DNA of 64,000 bases, taken from positions 10,410,142-10,474,141 of the forward strand of contig CM050654.1 in NCBI GenBank assembly GCA_027574665.1. The letters are read 5' to 3'. The notes below the pieces were generated by a model, which saw nothing but the letters and a program-made list of their open reading frames with translations, ran no database searches and was not told the origin of the DNA. This DNA is from Rhynochetos jubatus (Eukaryota > Chordata > Aves > Eurypygiformes > Rhynochetidae). The stretch's first letter is position 1. Each line of letters starts with the position of its first letter. Position numbers and translations under genes: made by a program. Below are positions 13,084 through 24,692 of the stretch, one piece after another.

Positions 13084-14358
13084 GTAATGTCCTCTAGCTT
13101 TTTATCCAAGGAATAGAAATGTGAATTCTTTGAGGACAGACACCTCTATGCAATCTACAACCTTTGTCCCACGTAAAAATAACTTCGAGTATTACAGGAA
13201 AAGATACTAGCATTTACAAGAGAAACCTCTTCCACAGGTCTGTTGCTCCTGGTGCCTCAGTTCTATTCCATTTGCTGCAGTCACCTCTGAGAGCTGGAGG
13301 TTATGTTTATGGCTGTTAAAAAAAAAAAGTAATTTCAGATATTCTGTGCGAGAGACCAGAATAGCTTATTCTTTCTTGGTATGAGCCTGCAGAAATACAC
13401 CTATGCAGTTTCCCATGAGGGAACTTCATGTGGTTTGTCTTTCCCTTTACGTAAGGGCATTCTTCTGAAAATGAAGTTTTTATTTTGTCTGCTTCTTGCC
13501 ATGGGCTTATCAAGCAAACACTTATACTTTCCCTTTAAATTTGTGTATGCATTGGATAAAAATGAAAGTAATAGTGCAACAACATTGGCTGCAGCTAGGC
13601 ATTGTGTAGGCAGAATTTGATACTCTTGGGTTTTTCACGCTACTGAACCTTGCAGCACCTCCCTTGGAGCAGCCTTGCTGTCCTAATCCTTGCCCTGTCC
13701 TGTCTCCTCCCCAGGAAGGAGAGTCATGTTCATGCCTAAGTGTAAGTGTAGGTTTTAAAGTGGAGACAATGAAGTAGTTTTCAATTGGCAAGCAAAGCCT
13801 TGTGGGTATGAACCCTGAACTTGGGTTGGTACATTAAGGGACAAATAAGGCTCATCCATCTCCACTCCATGTAGTATTGCAAGTAATAGTCTTTCGCTGC
13901 CGCCTTTCAGCGGCAGTTTAGTGTGGCTGAAAGAGACAGCAGTGTAGTTGCATGCTATCTAAGTAGTTTTTCTTTAAAAACCAAGCAAATGATAATATTT
14001 CTGTTGATTGAGGTAGTAAGTATTGGAGTTGCAGTCCAATTTGGGCATTGCATATCTTCCAAGTGTGATCAGTGCATTCATTCATAAGTTCAAAGTAGCT
14101 ACCATTAGTGTCTTAGAATTGGATCCTTTTTTGGTTTTTTTTTACATTTATCTATGAAGACATGGAATCCACCAATAAATGCCCTTTTGGTGATTATTCC
14201 GGCTTACAGGATACCCACAGGACCTTTTTAGCATTCCTTCACTTCAAAAAGAACCCTAAGCAAACCAGTTATGCTTTTATAATGTCAAATTTTGTTTCTG
14301 TGCCTCTGTGTCTATTTTATCGCTTTCACTGACATCTCTTTATTAAATCAATGTGTAG
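13084..14358 (+). other. PMS1: PMS1 intron
   Basis: 1.3 kb GT-AG intron ending in the weak acceptor tcaatgtgtag. It holds a short A tract near 13319-13328 and a small perfect hairpin at 13897-13916. Nothing else recognised. Confidence 0.85.
13897..13916. repeat. Small perfect hairpin
   Basis: CTGCCGC and GCGGCAG form a 7-bp perfect GC-rich stem around a 6-base loop, within PMS1 intron. It is not followed by a T tract, and no function is assigned. Such stems occur by chance. Confidence 0.5.
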
Positions 14359-14502
14359 TTAATTCGACAGTACTACAGTCTGGTGACGCACAAGGACTGT
14401 ACTCGCTTATATCCTGTTTGCTTTTTGAATATTACTGTACCTGCCTCTGCTGTGGATGTGAACTTAACACCTGATAAAACTCAAGTTTTACTGCATCATA
14501 AG
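14359..14502 (+). CDS. PMS1: PMS1 coding exon (end of transducer domain, ATP-sensing Lys loop)
   Basis: Encodes 48 residues, phase 0 at both ends, from [13 protein letters not shown] to TQVLLHHK. The human exon is also 48 residues (LIRHHYNLKCLKE ... SQVLLQNK). The motif DVNLTPDK (14455-14478) corresponds to the MutL loop (VNVHPxK in other members). Its lysine reaches the ATP gamma phosphate in bacterial MutL, so the residue tied to ATP sensing is kept. The acceptor sequence is poor in pyrimidines directly before AG (atgtgtag). The reading frame and length match still leave little doubt. Confidence 0.95.
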
Positions 14503-15416
14503 GTAACTCAGGTTTTAATCTGGTTTTGAGTTGTTAACCTTTCACTTATGTAAGCATAATAAGGGCTTCTGGGACTACTGAAATGTTTAAAGGCAAAGTG
14601 CCACTGATGTTTTTTTTTGTTACATGAGAGCTTGCCTTTAGCACAGGACTGTTTTGTTTGAAAAGTATTGACCAGTCAAAGTAGAGGTTTATTCAAAATT
14701 AATTTCCCAGTTTATTTCAAAGGTGATTTTTACACTGCATCACTTTGTTTTCAGATGGCTTTATGGTGAGAGAAGGCAGTCACACCAGTGTATTAATCCT
14801 CTTCTTCACTGAAAGCTTTTGTGTTTGTCTATGTTCATCTTCTAAAAGTTCTGCTTGTTAAGTGTCACTTGTATGAAAAGTAACACAGCATTTCCACATT
14901 TGATCTAGTTTAAAACTTTCCTTTGGCATTAGGAAAAGGGTTGGTTTGGGTTTTTTTTTAATTTTGTGGTCTTTCTTTCTTTCTCATTTCTATCATTTGA
15001 TGCAAAGCTGTCTTGGAAGTGTGCACCGTAACAGCACCTACACAAACATGCTTTCATGGAATGGGATGTTGTTGGTGCATCTGTGTTGAAGATAAGCTTC
15101 TAACTCTGTATTAGGTGGGAATAGCTTTATCTGCTGCTGGTTTAAGCAATCAGTACCCTGTTATAAAGAAACAATTAATCGGCTTTGTGGTATCAAAGTA
15201 ACAGTGAAGTGGGTGTCCAGTTCAGAGTCTTTTGGAGCATGGGTAAACAACTGAAATGCAGTAGTTTGTCCAGATTTGTCTGACAAATATTCTGAATAAG
15301 ATCACTTGGCTTATTGTTCTGTATTCTAATATCTGTCAGTTACATTTTCAGGTGTATTTTAGTGTGCGGCTTTTCTGGGTTTTTGTTTGTTTAGATGTGT
15401 TTTTTTCCCCCTCTAG
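14503..15416 (+). other. PMS1: PMS1 intron
   Basis: 0.9 kb GT-AG intron (gtaact ... cccctctag) with a strong polypyrimidine tract before the acceptor. A short TTTC run lies near 14971-14985. No other feature seen. Confidence 0.85.
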
Positions 15417-16312
15417 GAATCTGTCTTACTAGCTGTTGAAAATGTGTTGAAATCACTGTATGGGCCACTACCTGCTACAGTCCCTGGTGAAAGTAATAAA
15501 ACAGATGTTACCTCAGAAGACATTGTTGTTCATAGAACAGAACAAACAGATGTGGTGGTTAATGAAATCGGACCATCTGGAAACGATGATCTACATGCTC
15601 ATACTTCATTCCTTTCATTCAGCAATGATGTGCAAAACTGTCAAGCAGGAAAAGACACAGAGATCTGCTTAAATCGTCAGACGTTTTGTGGTGATAATGT
15701 ACATAGTCGCCTGGACAAAAAGGAGGTTTCTGGGAGTGATGCCTTTCCAGACAGTTTCTTAAATTTATGGTGTGAGGAGGAACAGAATGGACAGAATATG
15801 ACCAATATTCAAAGCAACAGTGTTCCCATGGACCCCAAGGCTAAAAAAGCCAATGAACATCTTTTGGGTTCTGATAATAATGATGAAATAGAAAAAAAAG
15901 AGGAAACCTTGGTCCCTAAAGACTTACCTGAAATCTCTGCTGATAATTGGAGTATGGGAAGTGCATTAAAAAACCATATAGGAGACAACCTGGAACCTGT
16001 TAAGATTTTGATTCCTGAAGTTGGAGGAACATTTAATAAGCAAAATGAACATACTGGTGAACAAAGCAGTGATCCACAAATCTCAAATCAAAGCATAAAC
16101 AAAAGAAATGTGATAAATGATAAATTTGGACATGTGACGGCTTATGACTTAATTAGTAGTAGAATAATAAAGCAACCGAAGTCTGCACTTGGATTTTTCA
16201 CTCAAGAATTGCGTCCAAAATTGATAGCTGATAATCCAAAGACCAGAATGGAGGACATCCTGCTGACAATTGAAGAGCAGTGGGAGAATTTGCATGACGA
16301 GGAAAAAAAGAA
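15417..16312 (+). CDS. PMS1: PMS1 large coding exon (acidic linker and first part of HMG box)
   Basis: Encodes 298 full codons plus two bases (phase 2 end). It starts ESVLLAVENVLKSLYGPLP, against ESVLIALENLMTTCYGPLP in human. The middle is a poorly conserved, Asn/Asp/Glu/Ser-rich linker that is expected to be disordered. Conserved anchors are EISADNWS, GDNLEPVKILIPE and VTAYDLISSRIIKQPKS. The HMG box begins near 16170 (KQPKSALGFF) and is interrupted by the next intron after EEKK. PMS1 is the human MutL paralogue with an HMG box, which is thought to bind DNA. The donor is gtaagt. The frame runs unspliced into a stop at 16314-16316, inside the donor region, so intron retention would truncate the protein within the HMG box. 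Confidence 0.97.
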
Positions 16313-19300
16313 GTAAGTTTTCAGGCTGTCTTACTTCTAAATCTGGTAGCTACCTATGAGTCACCTGTAGTGAATTAAAAAAATTGTAAATTCACCATTA
16401 TTTATGAAAAAAAAATTGGAACAGAAAATGATGTTTGGCTTTTCAAGATCAGCACTGATGGTGTGAGTTGTCATCTTTTGCTGTGTGCATGTGTGCACTG
16501 CTGATTTGAGTTCTTCATTTTGCTACTGTGCCATGCAGCAGTTAGGCAGGGACAGTGTGGCTGAATTGTTATTTAGAGGTAACAGGCAAGAACATGTACT
16601 GTTTGAATCCTATTAACTTCTGTTCTCTGAGGGATGCTTGTATGTTGTCTCTCCCAGTGCACTGGCCGTGAAAACGTACATGGTGATGGACGAGGCACTG
16701 TATAGTTCCTCTGGAGCTTTTTCCAACCAACAGTTCTTTTTTTTTTATTACTACAAAGTGAGAATTCTTTTTCGGGTTCTTTAGTACTCAGACATTTGGT
16801 AAACTCCTTTCCTATAAATTTAGTACATATCCCAACCCAGAACTGTATTTATAAAATCCAATCAAATGACGCTAGGAATTCCTGTTTCCCCTAAACAGCT
16901 AGTGCTGGTTCAGAGTATCGTAGAGTTTGAATTTTAATGTTTCAATCAAAACTAGACGTCTTTTGTAGATTACCATCTGAATAGCTAAATTCCATATTTT
17001 TTGAAAATGAATTGTCACTGAGTTTTTGAAATCCACTTGCAAGTAAGGGAAATACCCTAAGTCAGCGCAGGGGATGGATTCATTAAAATATTAGGTATGT
17101 GTTGTTCTTTTTGTGGAACTTATTTTAATTCATCTTTTACTGTTATGTAAGAGATTTTGAGACATTCTAAGACAGTTAAAAAAAAAAAAAGGAAGCACCA
17201 AACCTTCCACATCTTGTTTGTAATTTTATGAAATGTAAAAACACTGTAGGGTGTCACTCAAATGGGGAAAACAGAAGTAGTTCTTCAGTAGTTTCACATG
17301 TAATGATTTGAATGCATATTGTGATTTAGAGCAGAAAGTTTGGGAAATTAAATTTTGGTTCTGAAGAAAAACTTCATTGGAGGTGTTGTGAAAATGTGTA
17401 TTATGGAGGCAAAGAGAGGGAATTAAGAAAGACTGCTGAAAAGGAAATTATACTAGCCAAAACAGTGTAGTTTTAACTCTGATGAGAGATTCAGTTAGGA
17501 GAATGGTAAGAAAGAGAAGCTGAACCTGTTGAATTACTGTTAATGTATCTCTTTTTTCCTTGGCTTCTTGACTTGGTTTGTAAACATCTGCATTGTTCTG
17601 AATACCGGCTGCATTCCAGTTAAGCAAAACCTTTTTATCTACCTTCTGATTTACCTAATTTAAAGCTCACTAAGCAAGCAACAGGCCATGATCGCTAAAC
17701 CATACATGTGAGAGAGTGTTCTGTCCATCTCTGCACTAGCAGAAATATTGATGTACTAGTAGGAATCTACTCCAATTATATTCATGCTTTTAATGAAATG
17801 AAACAAAAGGTTCTGCCAGCTGTTTCAGAAAATTTTCATTTGCTCTGCTTTAGCTTTTGAGATTTCATGGTTGCTTTCCTGGTACAACTGTTATGTTTAA
17901 GAGTGTGCCTACAGATTAGCTTTGTATTAGTTCAGGAAGGAGACCCCTCTGCTAATGAAGTTTTCCCTATATGCAGGACTGGATGCAGTATGGTCCAGTG
18001 GATGTTGGAGCGAATGAAAAATTTACCACTAGTTGTATCCATATGTTTTAGTACCTCTTTTCCACTTTCAGTCTTTTAAAATTGCCTCAGAAACAGCAAA
18101 TAGGAAGAGAGAACGCAGTCGTCTTTTCCTCCAAGGCAGCAATCCAGAAGAACTGTTGTATGTCTGGCAGAGAACGTTAAGTCTTGCTTGCCAGATACTC
18201 TGGATAAATTGGGCCACCTAGAGGTAACAACAAATGTATATACAACAGGGCAGGCAAAGTGCCTCTGTTCCACTAAGCACACCTTACCTCCTGTTTCGTG
18301 CAACCTTTCTGGCGACACACCACTGCCCCTGGGCTCTAATCCTCCATCCTTCAGTGGCAAAGTCATGCCTTTATGTTACAATGGGTGTGCTTGGCTTCAG
18401 CAACTCTGTTTCTCTCTGTGGCTTCTCCAGCAGGTCTAAATGAGTTTAAATCCCTTTTGGGAGCAGTACAACCAACAGATGTCTCAGACTGACATAGGAT
18501 AGCCTTTTCCAAACAAGCCAGCATTTATTACTCAACCGGAATGTAAAATGTTATGGTCTTTAAGTTATAATAGAAGAGGAAAGCTTCCATGCATGTCTAT
18601 GTTGGCAGCATGGTATATCCCCCTGCTTTGCAAAGCCAGGATTTAGTTTCTTGCCCTCACTCTGGTCTCACTTAATACAGCTTGCGTGTGTTTCTGGCCT
18701 TAGTCTTTCTTGTGTATTGGGCTCAGGTAGGAGCGGGAGAGATCCCTCCAAGTGCCATGTCAGTGGCAGCAGAGGTTATCCTGAAGGTGTAGGAAAGGTT
18801 CCAAGCCACATGCACATTATTATGGGGCCTACAAATTACCTTGTCAGTGCTTTATAGTAGTTCTTAATGAGTATTTTTGTACCTTGAGAGAAATATCATT
18901 TCAGTTAGTGTGGCCGGTTGGCAGATAAGAGGATGTGCATAGTTATGAGTGGTCAGTAGTAACTAGCTCATGTGTGGTAGCTTTTTATTGCCTGATATAC
19001 TTTCTGTGCAGCTCATGGCTTGTGTGCTGGTGTATGCATCATTTGTCACTCTTTTACATTAGGCAAATATGCTTGCTTAGCAATTCCATAAAAACCCTCT
19101 TTCACTGTATTTTAATGTTTTAGTTAACATGTTCTCTTTCCTTGGGATGGGGGCAATTTGGTTAATGACCATCTGATCATTGACCATCCATCGTATCTCT
19201 AGCCAGCTCCATTCATCTACTGCCAGATGTTAATCATAAATAATGGTATGAATAATTGGTATCTATTGCTTGTCCCCAGCATCTGTTCAATCATAACAGT

Positions 19301-21479
19301 AGCTCCATATTCTCCACTTTAGAAAAGTGTGCTAGTACCTGAAACCTGGGCATTGCAGAGGATGACTGTGAAAAGCTCATATGCACAACTAAAAGCTTAA
19401 TTTATTTTCCTCTTTGTAAAGGAAGGAAACACAGAAATGTACATGTAATACTTGCCTGTGGTGATAGTTTGAGTTGATTTGGTTTTGTTATGTGAAGAGG
19501 CTGATGCTGAGAGGTAATACATTCAGAGTGAGATGCCTCTCCATTCTGAACACATATGAATCTACACAAATGGCCATCTCCAGCCAGAGTTTACTCCAAA
19601 TAGTCAAATTCAGATAGTCTTATTTGTCTTACAAGGTCTGAGAGACCTTACATGAAAAGGTTTTTGTTATATGCTAAATATTTAATTTGGGTTCAAGAAG
19701 CAAGGGGAAAGTGATTAAGTCGTGGGCTCCACTTTTCTAGTTAAACCAAAGCTGCCTTTGTAAGTAGACTTCATTCTAGTCTTCCACTTCCTTCCTTACA
19801 CCCAGTTTTGCAAGTTTCCTTGGCTTTAGGTTTTGTCCCTTGAGAAGAGAAAGGATCCTGAATTCACAAAACAGAGAAGAAACTGTTCTTATAGTGCTTA
19901 TTGATTATACTTGCTTCTGTGGAAAGATTTTTGGAAAGGCAAAGGTGTTCCCTCATAGTTTGTAAATCTGCTGTTTTCTTTGATTCTGAACAAATCTGAT
20001 CCATCACTCCTCGTGATGCCTGTGAATTGACAAAACCCTCACAATGAAAGCTTGTAAGGTTAGAATTTTTCTGGTAGCCTATAGTGACAGGCAATTTGGA
20101 CTTCTTTGGAAGTGCTTTTGTTTTGCATTATCAGTGTGTCACTGAAAGCTCTTTCAGTTAAACATTATCCTGCATTACAATTGGATCTATGCAAAACAAA
20201 GTATTTATTGATCTGGTCAATGCTATAAATGTATATGGGATAAAAAAAATTCTGTTCAAGTAGTTTCATCCATTCATTTTAAAAGGAGCAGATGTTTTTT
20301 ATCTTAACATTTACTCCATATTTTCTAGGACATGATTTATTGCAAGAAACTACTTAAGCTGACTTTTTTAGTTAACTAAATATTGGTACCATATGTGAAT
20401 GCTAGCACATCATAATTAATTGCAAATGGTGACCCTTTTGTTGACCTTAATTTTCCAGCATGCATACACATAATTGAATCAAACTGTTCCAGCAAGTAGC
20501 AATAAATAAATATGACCAGCTAAAATACTTATTTCCAATAGTTACATATGATAGTACTATTTTTTTTTTAATTGAAGATTGGACTGGTTTGAATTACCTG
20601 CTTTTATTCGGAATATCAAATAAGGGCAAAAGGAAGGAATTCAGCAAATCACTCCTTTGGTGTTCAAAAAAGTGAGATTTTTATGTAGTAGGCAAGTATA
20701 AACCTGGCATCTATAAAAGTTTAACTATCTTCCTGACATTTGCAAACTCATTAAGAATCCATTTAGGTTGTAGAGCTTTATTATGTAGTAATGTTTTAAC
20801 AATTTAGACAGCATTTAGGAGTAACTCGTTATTGAGGACTTTTTGAAAAATCTGTAAGCTTATTAGTTATAAAATTCTGTGATAATCTTACCCATTCTGT
20901 ATTCTCATGCTTTTTATTTATGGTTAATTTTAGGCCATTTGAAGTGCAATTTACTTCTTCATAAGCCCCAGGCTTTATTTAATACAAAGTTATTCAGGCT
21001 CCAAACTCTTCCCTGACTGCATGGACTCCCCTTGAAGTCTGTAGAGCTCTAGAAGCTGAAATTACTTTATCAATTGGGCTGGATGTGCCTGGGACAAAAC
21101 TCCTTCCAAAACTGTGTGTCTGATTGTGAATTAGGGTTTAAACATAGTCTTTGGGACTGAGGTCAAAAGCAACCTGCTGTAGCTCTTTTTTTGATGCAGT
21201 CTACTCCTCCCCCTTTGGTAATTGAGGCTTTGCTGGCTGTCACGATGAAGGAAAATTTCCAGTTTACCATCTTTGCAGGGTAATGTAGTAGGGGCACAGT
21301 CCCTGGTCGCCTTCCACCTCCGTTGCCCCAGAAAGCATATTCATGCGCCTGCTTGAATAAACCATGGGTGTTGTTCGTGTCTGTTGGAATGGCTACCTTG
21401 CCTTTTGTTTTAGTATGTTAGGAGTTGGGGTTTAGGGGTTTTTATCTGATTATGCTACTGGTTTGCTTTCTCTTTAAAG
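16313..21479 (+). other. PMS1: PMS1 intron splitting the HMG box
   Basis: 5.2 kb GT-AG intron (gtaagt ... tctttaaag). AT-rich with short A and T tracts (for example 17180-17191). A CR1-like phrase near 16704-16730 is too short to call. No coding exon or RNA gene recognised. Confidence 0.85.
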
Positions 21480-21935
21480 TTATGAAATAAAAGCTGCTAA
21501 AGACCTGGAACGGTACAACAGAGAGGTCAAGAAAGCTAGGGGACAGACAGTGCACCAACCAACAAAGGAGGCAGAAAAACGGAAACCCAAACCGAAGACC
21601 ACCTCACCCAACCAGCAGAAGCTTAACAAGATATTTCACGTTCAAGTTGAGAAGAAGTCCAAACCTGAACAGCCGATGAAAATTGTGACAGTGCCTTTTT
21701 CTCTGAGTTCCTGTAGACATCAGCTTCAGAGACACAGGAAAAATGATTCAGATGAACACAAACTTTTCCTGATACGCCGTCAGAGTTTTCCTGATGTCTG
21801 GATATTTGCTGCTGAAAAAAAGCTAATGTTGCTGAATCCGTACAGATTGGAAGAAGCCCTGCTACATAAAAGACTACTGATGAACCATAAGCTTCCAGTG
21901 GAGAAGCTGGATAAGCCAATTGTATTAACCGACAG
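21480..21935 (+). CDS. PMS1: PMS1 coding exon (end of HMG box, start of MLH1-binding domain)
   Basis: 456 bases. The first base completes an Asn codon across the junction, followed by YEIKAAKDLERYNREVKKA, the last helix of the HMG box (human YEEKATKDLERYNSQMKRA). A lysine- and proline-rich stretch follows (EKRKPKPKTTSPNQQKL). The C-terminal dimerisation domain then starts: FPDVWIFAAEKKLMLLNPYR. At 21835-21846, where PMS2-type MutL proteins carry the DQHA(X)2E(X)4E metal-binding endonuclease motif, this protein reads NPYRLEEALLHKR. This matches human PMS1 (NPYRVEEALLFKR) and fits the lack of endonuclease activity in MutL-beta. The donor is gtatag, phase 2. Confidence 0.96.
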
Positions 21936-22466
21936 GTATAGTACAACTGAGGAAAAATTTGTACGTTATTTCAAGTATCATTTGATAATTATTTACAGAA
22001 AACTCTGGTAAGGCCCTGTTTCCTAATTCTGTGATTATTTGTACATTTGTTTATAAAAACAGATTTTTGTGTACTTTTACCTTATAGTAATGAGGAGTTT
22101 GGTCATACTCCAGATGAAATAAGTATGAATTTTGACTAGTTTCAGTGGAAATGCAGCAAAACCAAATTTCTTCCCCAGCAGAAAATCAAATGCTCCACAT
22201 TTTCAAGACTTCACTCTAGCTAACTTTCCCTCATGGATTAGGGAATGGCTGATGTAAATACTGTTATATGCCTAAACTTGGTCACTCTTTTAAGATATAT
22301 GAACAGTTGCAATTTTCTTTCTTTAAATGAATTGCTTATTCAGAATATTCTTAAAAATCTCGATCAATCCTCATCACTTACTACTTTTTTCTGTATTTTT
22401 CTCACAGTCTTAATATTCACATTAAGGACTCTGGTTTTTAACACTTTGGGGATTTTTTTTTTCCAG
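21936..22466 (+). other. PMS1: PMS1 intron
   Basis: 0.53 kb GT-AG intron with a long T tract before the acceptor (tttttttttccag). An open frame can be read from the preceding exon into the intron for about 76 bases; it is only read-through of the intron. Nothing else seen. Confidence 0.85.
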
Positions 22467-22597
22467 CCTTATTGGTGGATCTCAGTATATGGCTGCTCTT
22501 TATAAAATGCAGAAGAACTACCAGAGTTTCAATGGATCGGGTTATTTGTCAGATCCAAGGCTTATAGCAAACGGATTCCAGATAAAAGTGATAGAAG
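22467..22597 (+). CDS. PMS1: PMS1 coding exon (C-terminal dimerisation domain)
   Basis: 131 bases, entering in phase 2 and leaving in phase 1. It begins SLIGGSQYMAALYKMQKN and contains GSGYLSDPRLIANGFQIKVIE. Human reads SLFNGSHYLDVLYKM ... [20 protein letters not shown]. The YLSDPRL.ANGF block is one of the best conserved parts of the PMS1 C-terminal domain. The donor is gtatga. Confidence 0.95.
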
Positions 22598-22915
22598 GTA
22601 TGATGGGTTTAGAATCTTTTAGTTGTACTGAGGCTTCTCATTTAACGATTTAAATGATTGCTAATGTAGATCATGTTATTCTATACCCTTATCGTTTTAA
22701 GCACTAACGTCCTGCTTTCCTTAACATTGAGATTTTATTGGCAAAGAATGTAATCTTGTGCATTGAAGATTGAATAATGGAAATGGAAAACTGAACAAAA
22801 AACTTTAATAATATTTCAAAGAATGCTCTGATGTTTTCCTGATACTTATTTTTTCTTTTCTCAAAAAACTTTATCGATATCCTGAATTGCCATTCTGACA
22901 GAATTTAGATTAAAC

Positions 22916-23528
22916 TCATGCGACTTTCTTAGTCCTGGCAGCTTCTTCCAAGGTGACAGTTGCAGAAGCTTCTGCAAGTATGTGCTTTAGCGGACTACTC
23001 CACTGCTGTTGAGCAGTTGAGGAGGTCCAGTAAGGAGCTAGATCTGGTGATGGACTTCCGTTGATATCAGAGGTGTAACACGGAGCCCAAAGGGGCCAGT
23101 AAAGAGAGGGTGGCAGGATCACCATCACACCTTTTAGGTTGAGTTCAATCTGAACTTTTTTTTGAGACAGGCTCTTTTTCAGTGCCTCTATGTTTATCAC
23201 AGAATCAGTCAGTTTCATGTAAGATCCTTTTACCTTAGCAAGATGGATCAATTGTTGATATGTTTTTCTAAAGAACGATTTGTAGGGATGCTGTTGCAAC
23301 CCACCCACTGTCGGTTCTGCAGACCAGAATTTCTTGAGCAGAATTTCTTGAGCAGAATTTCAAGAAAAGCAAACGTCTTTGGGGGTAGTACCTAGCTGAC
23401 AGCTCAGAGAAAAGATTCCCTGTAAGAGCTGTTAGAAATGCTATAGCTTCATGTGTTACAGATCCCCACATATGTACAGCGATGACAGATCTCCTGTAAC
23501 ATATGGGATCTTTTAAGGGTAGGTACAA
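22916..23528 (-). pseudogene. Minus-strand coding-like stretch of unknown identity
   Basis: Two overlapping minus-strand open stretches (23528-23268 and 23308-22916) in different frames. The longer is 130 codons and has a protein-like look: mixed hydrophobic and charged residues, phrases such as GVMVILPPSLYWPLWAPC and SPSPDLAPYWTSSTAQQQW, and a charged end. I could not match it to a known family. It lies antisense in a PMS1 intron with no splice or promoter evidence. It may be an old retrocopy, part of an unrecognised mobile element, or chance. Confidence 0.25.
23325..23361. repeat. 14-bp tandem repeat, about 2.6 copies
   Basis: The unit CAGAATTTCTTGAG is repeated at 23325-23338 and 23339-23352, and a partial third copy runs to 23361. 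The junction TTCTTGA...TCAAGAA also makes a 7-bp stem. Likely a local slippage duplication. Confidence 0.85.
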
Positions 23529-24692
23529 AAATGGGATGTAGACAACTCCTTCACTCAGAGGCTGGCTCTTGGGAAGAACAGACCCTAAGCTGTTTTCTTT
23601 ACTGAATCGTGCACAGCTAAAACAAGGAAATTTTTTCCTGACTGGCTAAATCCCTAAATAAATAGCAAAAACTTTATAGAAGAGGTGTTCATGGTAATAA
23701 TCTTAGGTTGAATAATTACAGGAATAAAGTGCATATTGTAAGAGGCAGCTCTTAAAAGGCTTATGCAGTCTAGCAGATCAAAAGCTGAGGAGGTCTGTGA
23801 TATATTTCTAGACAAATATGGGAAAAAAGGCTCATGTGGCTTAGCCTTTTTGCTCACATACTTTTTTTTTTACCTCCTGATATCGTAGTTCAAAATCTAA
23901 TTAACGTAAACTGGATGTGAATGAATTGAATGTGAAAATTTGAAGACAGTTTCCAGGCAACAACAGTGGAGAGCTGTTGACTGTTCTTGTGGTACTGGAG
24001 TTGGGAAAGTAGTTTGAAGATGGTTTGATTAGTTTAAGAGCAAACTCTACAATGTAACAGCAAGGGACTCAACACAGTAACAGGGAAGTAGTAACTGTCT
24101 TTCAATCCTGTGTTTCTAAGTATGTAAAATTAAGGAAATTAAATCTTGTGAGGCAACTTTCTCATTTGGTTTACAGTTAATGAAAGTAAAAGTGTTTTAT
24201 ATGCACTATACAGGTCGACGAACCCATGGTCACAGACTTGATCAGTACCATATGGCTAGCCCACATGAAGAATTGGAATCTAATTCAGTTCTTTGTCAGA
24301 GTCTTGTATTTTAACTACTTGAATGAAACGTTAATAACATCTGAGGCTTGTCACTCATGTTTATAAGCTCCTGCTGATGACATTGTAGCAGTTACAGCCT
24401 CTGTTATTAAAAGAGCATACCATTGCAGATGAAGGTAGAAATACCAGCAAACAAATGGAATTTCTCCTGGCCTTTTTTTCCAATTGACCCAAGGATTTTT
24501 ACTTAATACTTCATCAGTCCCTCCTTTTTATTTTTTTTCTTACACTCATCCCTGAAATATGCGGTCTTCTACAAACACACTACTATCTTTTGCAAATACT
24601 TATTAAAGCTGTTTTTCAGAAACACGGGTGTTAATAATTAACACTCCTTACATGTCCCTTTCTGGGAATTGCACAATGCAGTTTGAGATTCT

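Noticed and set aside
16313-16316. TAA stop directly after the large PMS1 exon
   Set aside because: It overlaps the gtaagt donor, and the next exon continues the HMG box in frame, so it is intronic and not the end of the protein.
16695-16740. CTTTTTCCAACCAACAGTTC, similar to a CR1 3' end
   Set aside because: The match is short and the typical terminal GATTCTATGA repeat is missing; it may be chance.
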